Shown here: positions 40,973 through 44,311 of the stretch, one piece after another
Position numbering within the stretch: position 1 is the stretch's first letter
How the letters are laid out: the number at the start of each line of letters is the position of its first letter
Origin: CAYILR01 sp964364175
GTDB taxonomy: Bacteria > Bdellovibrionota > UBA1018
DNA length: 44,311 nucleotides
Assembly (NCBI GenBank): GCA_964364175.1
Contig: CAYILR010000039.1
Coordinates: 1 to 44,311, forward strand
Direction: 5' to 3'
The notes under the pieces: model-generated
Told to the model about the DNA's origin: nothing
Databases searched by the model: none
What the model saw: the letters and a program-made list of their open reading frames with translations, nothing else
Program-made: the position numbers and the translations under genes

Positions 40973-42205
40973 CTAAAGTAACATCTCAAGCCGATCATGC
41001 AAAACAGAAATCCCTCGGTCTAGCTCAATGCGTCTTTGCTGGGACTGTTGGATCCAGATCGCTTTTTGTGCAGGCATCTCGGATCGGAGGTTTCCTTGCA
41101 TCCAGTTTTCGAGCTGGGTCGAGGTATGTATGAGCGTCAGTTGTTCCATGTTTTGCAGTTCTTCGATCTCTGCAAACTTCTCCGCTTTCTTAGGCCCACA
41201 CGCGATCGGCAGCCCCCAAATCGCGGGCTCGATGGTGCTGTGAACTCCTTGCGAAAATCCACCGCCGATATAGACCCAGTCCATTTCGCGGTAAAGCTCC
41301 GCCAAAAATCCAATCTCGTTGACCACCACGGCAGTTGCAGTAGTCCATTTTTGAGAGTCGCCTGGCTTTTGAATCTCCGAACTCAAGCAAGCCAGTTTGC
41401 CTCGCTTGCGCAGCCACTCACAAGTCGCCGTGATGCTCGGTGTGTTAACCTCGTGAGGAACCACCCAAAGCGTCCCCGAAAACTTCTGCGCTGATTCACT
41501 CCAAAGCTTGAGATCCTCGGACCAAGTGCTGCCCAAGATTCCCCACAGTTTTGGAAGTTTTTGCAGTTCTTGAGTTAAAAATCGTGCTCTAGGATTCTCT
41601 TTTTCGGACCTTGCATAAACACGCTTCCACCTAGGGTCCGGCAAAACTTGCACTTCCGACGCTGGAAACAAACCTTGCATCAAACCTGCATGCATCGCAC
41701 CCGGAGCGGTGAAAAGGATTTTTGGCAAACTGAGCCGAAACGCATAAAGAACCATCGCTCGTGCAATTTGAAATGAATTTCGTTTTTGTGCACCGACTAC
41801 GACCAAAGGAATTTTCATTCCAGAAAGCACAGCCCAAACTTCGGGCCACGCTTCGTACTTAGCTGTGATCCAAAGCCGCGGACGAAATTTTCGGAAAGCG
41901 GATTCCCAATATCCCTCCAGCGGAGAAAGCCCCGAAGCAATCGGCGTCACACCCATCGCCTTGAGTTCGCTCTTGAGACGTTCGAGAGGTTTGAGCCCCG
42001 ACCGACTAAAAACCGTCAGAATCAGATCTGCTGATTTGGCCTCATTCAAAATCACGGGCCATAGCGATTCGAGTTCCCCCGCGCTCGCGGCGTGAAACCA
42101 ATAGATTTTTTTTTGCGGAGTGGATTGAAAATCCAACGCACCTCGTTTGATTGAAATTTTCGAGAGCAGAATTCGACAAATCCATTGGTAGATTTTCAAC
42201 AACAT
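40973..42205 (-). CDS. waaA: 3-deoxy-D-manno-octulosonic acid (Kdo) transferase-like GT30
   Basis: The 410-residue protein has the GT30 landmarks: HAASAGELESLWPVI with the catalytic-region Glu, a central WGILGSTWSEDLKLW, VPHEV and the C-terminal YIGGGFSQGVHSTIEPAIWGLPIACGP. WaaA transfers Kdo from CMP-Kdo to lipid A. The ATG at 42205 overlaps the heptosyltransferase stop (TGATG); an upstream extension of 27 codons lies within that gene and is rejected. The N-terminal membrane segment is short and the protein is slightly smaller than E. coli WaaA (425). Confidence 0.87.
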   Translation of the reverse strand: MLLKIYQWICRILLSKISIKRGALDFQSTPQKKIYWFHAASAGELESLWPVILNEAKSADLILTVFSRSGLKPLERLKSELKAMGVTPIASGLSPLEGYWESAFRKFRPRLWITAKYEAWPEVWAVLSGMKIPLVVVGAQKRNSFQIARAMVLYAFRLSLPKILFTAPGAMHAGLMQGLFPASEVQVLPDPRWKRVYARSEKENPRARFLTQELQKLPKLWGILGSTWSEDLKLWSESAQKFSGTLWVVPHEVNTPSITATCEWLRKRGKLACLSSEIQKPGDSQKWTTATAVVVNEIGFLAELYREMDWVYIGGGFSQGVHSTIEPAIWGLPIACGPKKAEKFAEIEELQNMEQLTLIHTSTQLENWMQGNLRSEMPAQKAIWIQQSQQRRIELDRGISVLHDRLEMLL

Positions 42206-43233
42206 CAGGAATGCCCCACGATCCACGATCTCGTTTTGGTTTGAATTTGATCCACCACGTCCTCTGCTTCCAAACGAGTCATGCAAGCATACTTCTGATT
42301 CGGCCAGTAACAGAAACGTCCATCTTTGCCACAGGGGCTACATCCCAAGTTCGCGCTGATCCCTTGGCTTTCTTGCCTCCAAGGCCCATATCCCATATCC
42401 GGAATCGTGGGCCCAAAAATCATCTGCGCTGGCGTTCCCACGGCTTCTGCTAAATGCGCAAGACCCGTATCATTGCCCAAGTAAAACTCTGCTCCAGCCA
42501 ACCATGCTGCCACTTCCCGCAAAGACAATTTGCCCACTTGATCAATGTATTGAATTCCGTTTTTCTGGAACAGCTCACAAAGTTCACGGCTGGGCAGGTC
42601 TTTCTCAGCTCCCATCACCACCGGCAAAAACTTTAGCTGCTGAATCGTCTCCAAATATTTTTGAACAGGCCACTCCTTGCTCTTCCATCGAGCGGAGGGC
42701 ATCACACAGATGTACTTTTGGTCGAGCACCGGTGACATGTATTCGCGATCCACCAGATGCTCAAGATTTGGAAAACAGGGTTCCTGATTGGAGCGCCATG
42801 TTTTGCAAGCTTGCCGATAAAAAGGTTCTGGTTTTAGCACTTGTGGCCAAAACCTTTTGAAAACAAAATAGCCCCAGAATCTCCATTTTTTCTTTTTCAG
42901 TTTATGAATTTTCTGCTTTTGGATCGTTCCCAAAATCGTCCACACATACAACAGAACTCTAAAAACCCATGTTCGCAGGCTGGAATGCAAATCCACCACC
43001 TCGTCATAACCCGCCATCGCCAGCTCTCGGCACTGTCGAATCCAACCCGGCAACCCATTTTTTCGATCAAAAAGAATCACTCGCGAAAGACCAGGATGTC
43101 CTTCCAAAAGAGGCGCGTATTCCTCTGCCGTCAACCAATCGATTTGCTCATCAGATTTTCTCAGTCCAAGCGCAGCGGATGCCAAAATCACATCCCCTAA
43201 ACTCGACAGCCGAATCATCAAAACCTTTGCCAT
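42205..43233 (-). CDS. GT9 heptosyltransferase-like protein
   Basis: The 342-residue protein starts MAKVLMIRLSSLGDVILASAAL, the GT9 N-terminus with the catalytic Asp. The ADP-heptose site is represented by FYLGNDTGLAHLAEAVGTPAQMIFGPT, followed by a Cys-containing LGCSPCGKDGRFCYWP loop. It would add heptose (or a related sugar) to the LPS inner core next to Kdo. It is the first gene of the minus-strand envelope operon. Its promoter lies in 43234-43317, shared with the divergent phosphatase gene. Confidence 0.9.
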   Translation of the reverse strand: MAKVLMIRLSSLGDVILASAALGLRKSDEQIDWLTAEEYAPLLEGHPGLSRVILFDRKNGLPGWIRQCRELAMAGYDEVVDLHSSLRTWVFRVLLYVWTILGTIQKQKIHKLKKKKWRFWGYFVFKRFWPQVLKPEPFYRQACKTWRSNQEPCFPNLEHLVDREYMSPVLDQKYICVMPSARWKSKEWPVQKYLETIQQLKFLPVVMGAEKDLPSRELCELFQKNGIQYIDQVGKLSLREVAAWLAGAEFYLGNDTGLAHLAEAVGTPAQMIFGPTIPDMGYGPWRQESQGISANLGCSPCGKDGRFCYWPNQKYACMTRLEAEDVVDQIQTKTRSWIVGHS

Positions 43234-43317
43234 ACGCTAAATGCAGTATGCCATGATCATCCTCGGGAGGCGATGATTTCGTGTGCGTCCCGCAAAAAAC
43301 ATTGGTATTTATAAAAC

Positions 43318-44211
43318 ATGATTCAACCTCGAAAAATCAGCCTGCTCATAGGTTTATTACTCCTATCCTCCTCTAGTTTTGCGAGCGAGGTTTCTCAGCA
43401 TATTATCCATCACATCAGTGACGCAAAAAATTCGATCGAGAAGCTAGAAAATGGTAACTACTGCAAAACAAGAAAGTGCGTATTCATCACCTTCTGGGAC
43501 TTCGACGGTACGATCCTCAAGGGAGACTGCAGCGAGGGGTTCGAAGAGAACAACCAAGCCGTTTATGCCGGACTTGCTCAACGCGCCATCGAGGCAGGGC
43601 TTTCTAAGAAATACGGAAAACAGGATTTTCAAAAATTTTGGAACAAATACAAACAAAGTGAAAAAAAAAGCCACGAATCCGCGTATAGTTTTTTGACCAC
43701 AGCATTTGAGGGAACCCGATACGACGATCTGGTTCAATTTTCAGAAGGTTATTTTCAATCGGATCTGAAAAAATACATTTTCAAAGATTCTCTCGAAATC
43801 ATCAACGAGCTCAAAAAACAAAACATTGTCATCCACGTCGTCTCAGCAAGCCCCGAATATTTTGTCAAAGGTTCAGCCAGCACAGGCGTGACCCCAAAAG
43901 AAAACATCGATGGCATCCAAGTTCGATTGAACCAAGGTATCGTCTCGAACCAAGTCCTGGCTCCCATCACCTATGCCCAAGGAAAAGTAGTTCGAATCAA
44001 GAAAATCCTGACTCAAATGCAGAAAGAACAGAAAACAAAAGCTATCTTTGTTCTGGGTGGATTCGGGAACAGCTTTCCCACCGACGCAGATTTTCTTGAG
44101 TTCATTAAAAACAAATCACTTCCGGCAGGCCAGCCCATCTCCACCATGATCAATGGATCAGGAAAAAAAGGCAGATTTGAAAAAATGTTTTTCGACGTTT
44201 CTTTTAACTAG
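43318..44211 (+). CDS. Exported HAD-superfamily phosphatase (SerB-like, class IB)
   Basis: The 297-residue protein has a signal peptide (about 1-23, ending SSSSFAS). The HAD motif I is FWDFDGTILKGD (residues 60-71), motif II Ser/Thr lies near VVSASPEYFV and the motif III/IV segment is LGGFGNSFPTDADFLEFI. Cap and core order resembles phosphoserine-phosphatase-like HADs, but the export signal makes a periplasmic phosphatase more likely. The motif IV GDxxxD is altered to GGFGNSFPTDAD, so activity is likely but not certain. It is a single gene followed by an intrinsic terminator. Confidence 0.82.
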   Translation: MIQPRKISLLIGLLLLSSSSFASEVSQHIIHHISDAKNSIEKLENGNYCKTRKCVFITFWDFDGTILKGDCSEGFEENNQAVYAGLAQRAIEAGLSKKYGKQDFQKFWNKYKQSEKKSHESAYSFLTTAFEGTRYDDLVQFSEGYFQSDLKKYIFKDSLEIINELKKQNIVIHVVSASPEYFVKGSASTGVTPKENIDGIQVRLNQGIVSNQVLAPITYAQGKVVRIKKILTQMQKEQKTKAIFVLGGFGNSFPTDADFLEFIKNKSLPAGQPISTMINGSGKKGRFEKMFFDVSFN

Positions 44212-44218
44212 AAACAAA

Positions 44219-44254
44219 AAAAGCCCACTCACTCTTTCGAGGAAGTGGGCTTTT
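44219..44254 (+). terminator. Intrinsic terminator after the HAD phosphatase gene
   Basis: An 11-bp stem (44219-44229 with 44244-44254, AAAAGCCCACT/AGTGGGCTTTT) lies 7 nt after the stop. The A-run before and T-run after make it usable from both strands. A small perfect hairpin ACCGAG-ctac-CTCGGT (44287-44302) follows just before the window end. Confidence 0.88.
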
Positions 44255-44311
44255 GAATCAAAAAGGGGGCGTCGAGCCTGTTTAGAACCGAGCTACCTCG
44301 GTACTATCTGG

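Overview
The window comes from a Gram-negative (diderm) bacterium. It carries LPS-core genes (a Kdo-transferase-like protein and a heptosyltransferase), a LolC/E-type lipoprotein-release permease, a TolC plus RND efflux pair and an outer-membrane beta-barrel. The gene style (tight ATGA/TGATG overlaps, TTG/GTG starts, phytochrome-type histidine kinases with Rcp1-like and HD-GYP response regulators, and a Firmicute-type SUF operon inside a diderm genome) recalls Bdellovibrionota/Oligoflexia or related former deltaproteobacteria. That placement is an inference; nothing here is diagnostic. No rRNA, tRNA, CRISPR array, prophage or intact insertion sequence was seen.

Layout. (1) 1-4613: TolC-like outer-membrane factor and RND pump, plus strand, translationally coupled. 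(2) 4614-5016: a convergent intergenic region filled by two related long-hairpin elements, one after the stop of each converging gene. Their stems differ by paired, compensated changes while a 31-nt core is identical; this is the most unusual feature of the window. (3) 5017-10761: a metzincin-type exported metalloprotease, an SDR oxidoreductase, a ComEC/Rec2 DNA-uptake channel, a membrane-anchored J-domain protein and a ComM/YifB AAA ATPase. (4) 10948-18081: an AT-richer signalling cluster of six genes. Two paralogous histidine kinases, a REC-histidine kinase, an Rcp1-type receiver and two paralogous REC-HD-GYP proteins suggest a c-di-GMP-linked phosphorelay. (5) 18266-19562: a DUF4143-type AAA ATPase whose ribosome-binding site lies inside a perfect 25-bp inverted repeat. 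(6) 19625-29673: one continuous minus-strand run, Rrf2 regulator-sufC-sufD-sufS-sufU-sufT-sufB-ribD-ribE-ribBA-ribH-corA. It joins Fe-S cluster assembly to flavin synthesis, has a palindromic putative operator at its head and no visible FMN riboswitch. (7) 29808-34872: an unrecognised exported membrane-anchored protein, a LolC/E-like permease and a fused enoyl-CoA hydratase/3-hydroxyacyl-CoA dehydrogenase, entered just after the terminator of an upstream outer-membrane barrel gene (34959-36323). (8) 36542-43233: a compact minus-strand operon of heptosyltransferase, Kdo transferase, a 3-aminobutyryl-CoA ammonia-lyase-like hotdog protein, an unusual FAD/NAD-fold protein, a GT4 glycosyltransferase, purB and a small Flp-pilin-like protein. 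(9) 43318-44311: an exported HAD phosphatase followed by a terminator.

Several starts were moved inward from the longest possible reading frame where a Shine-Dalgarno sequence, a stop-start overlap or the family N-terminus pointed to a later codon. All functions are read from motifs and remembered family features; no search was run.
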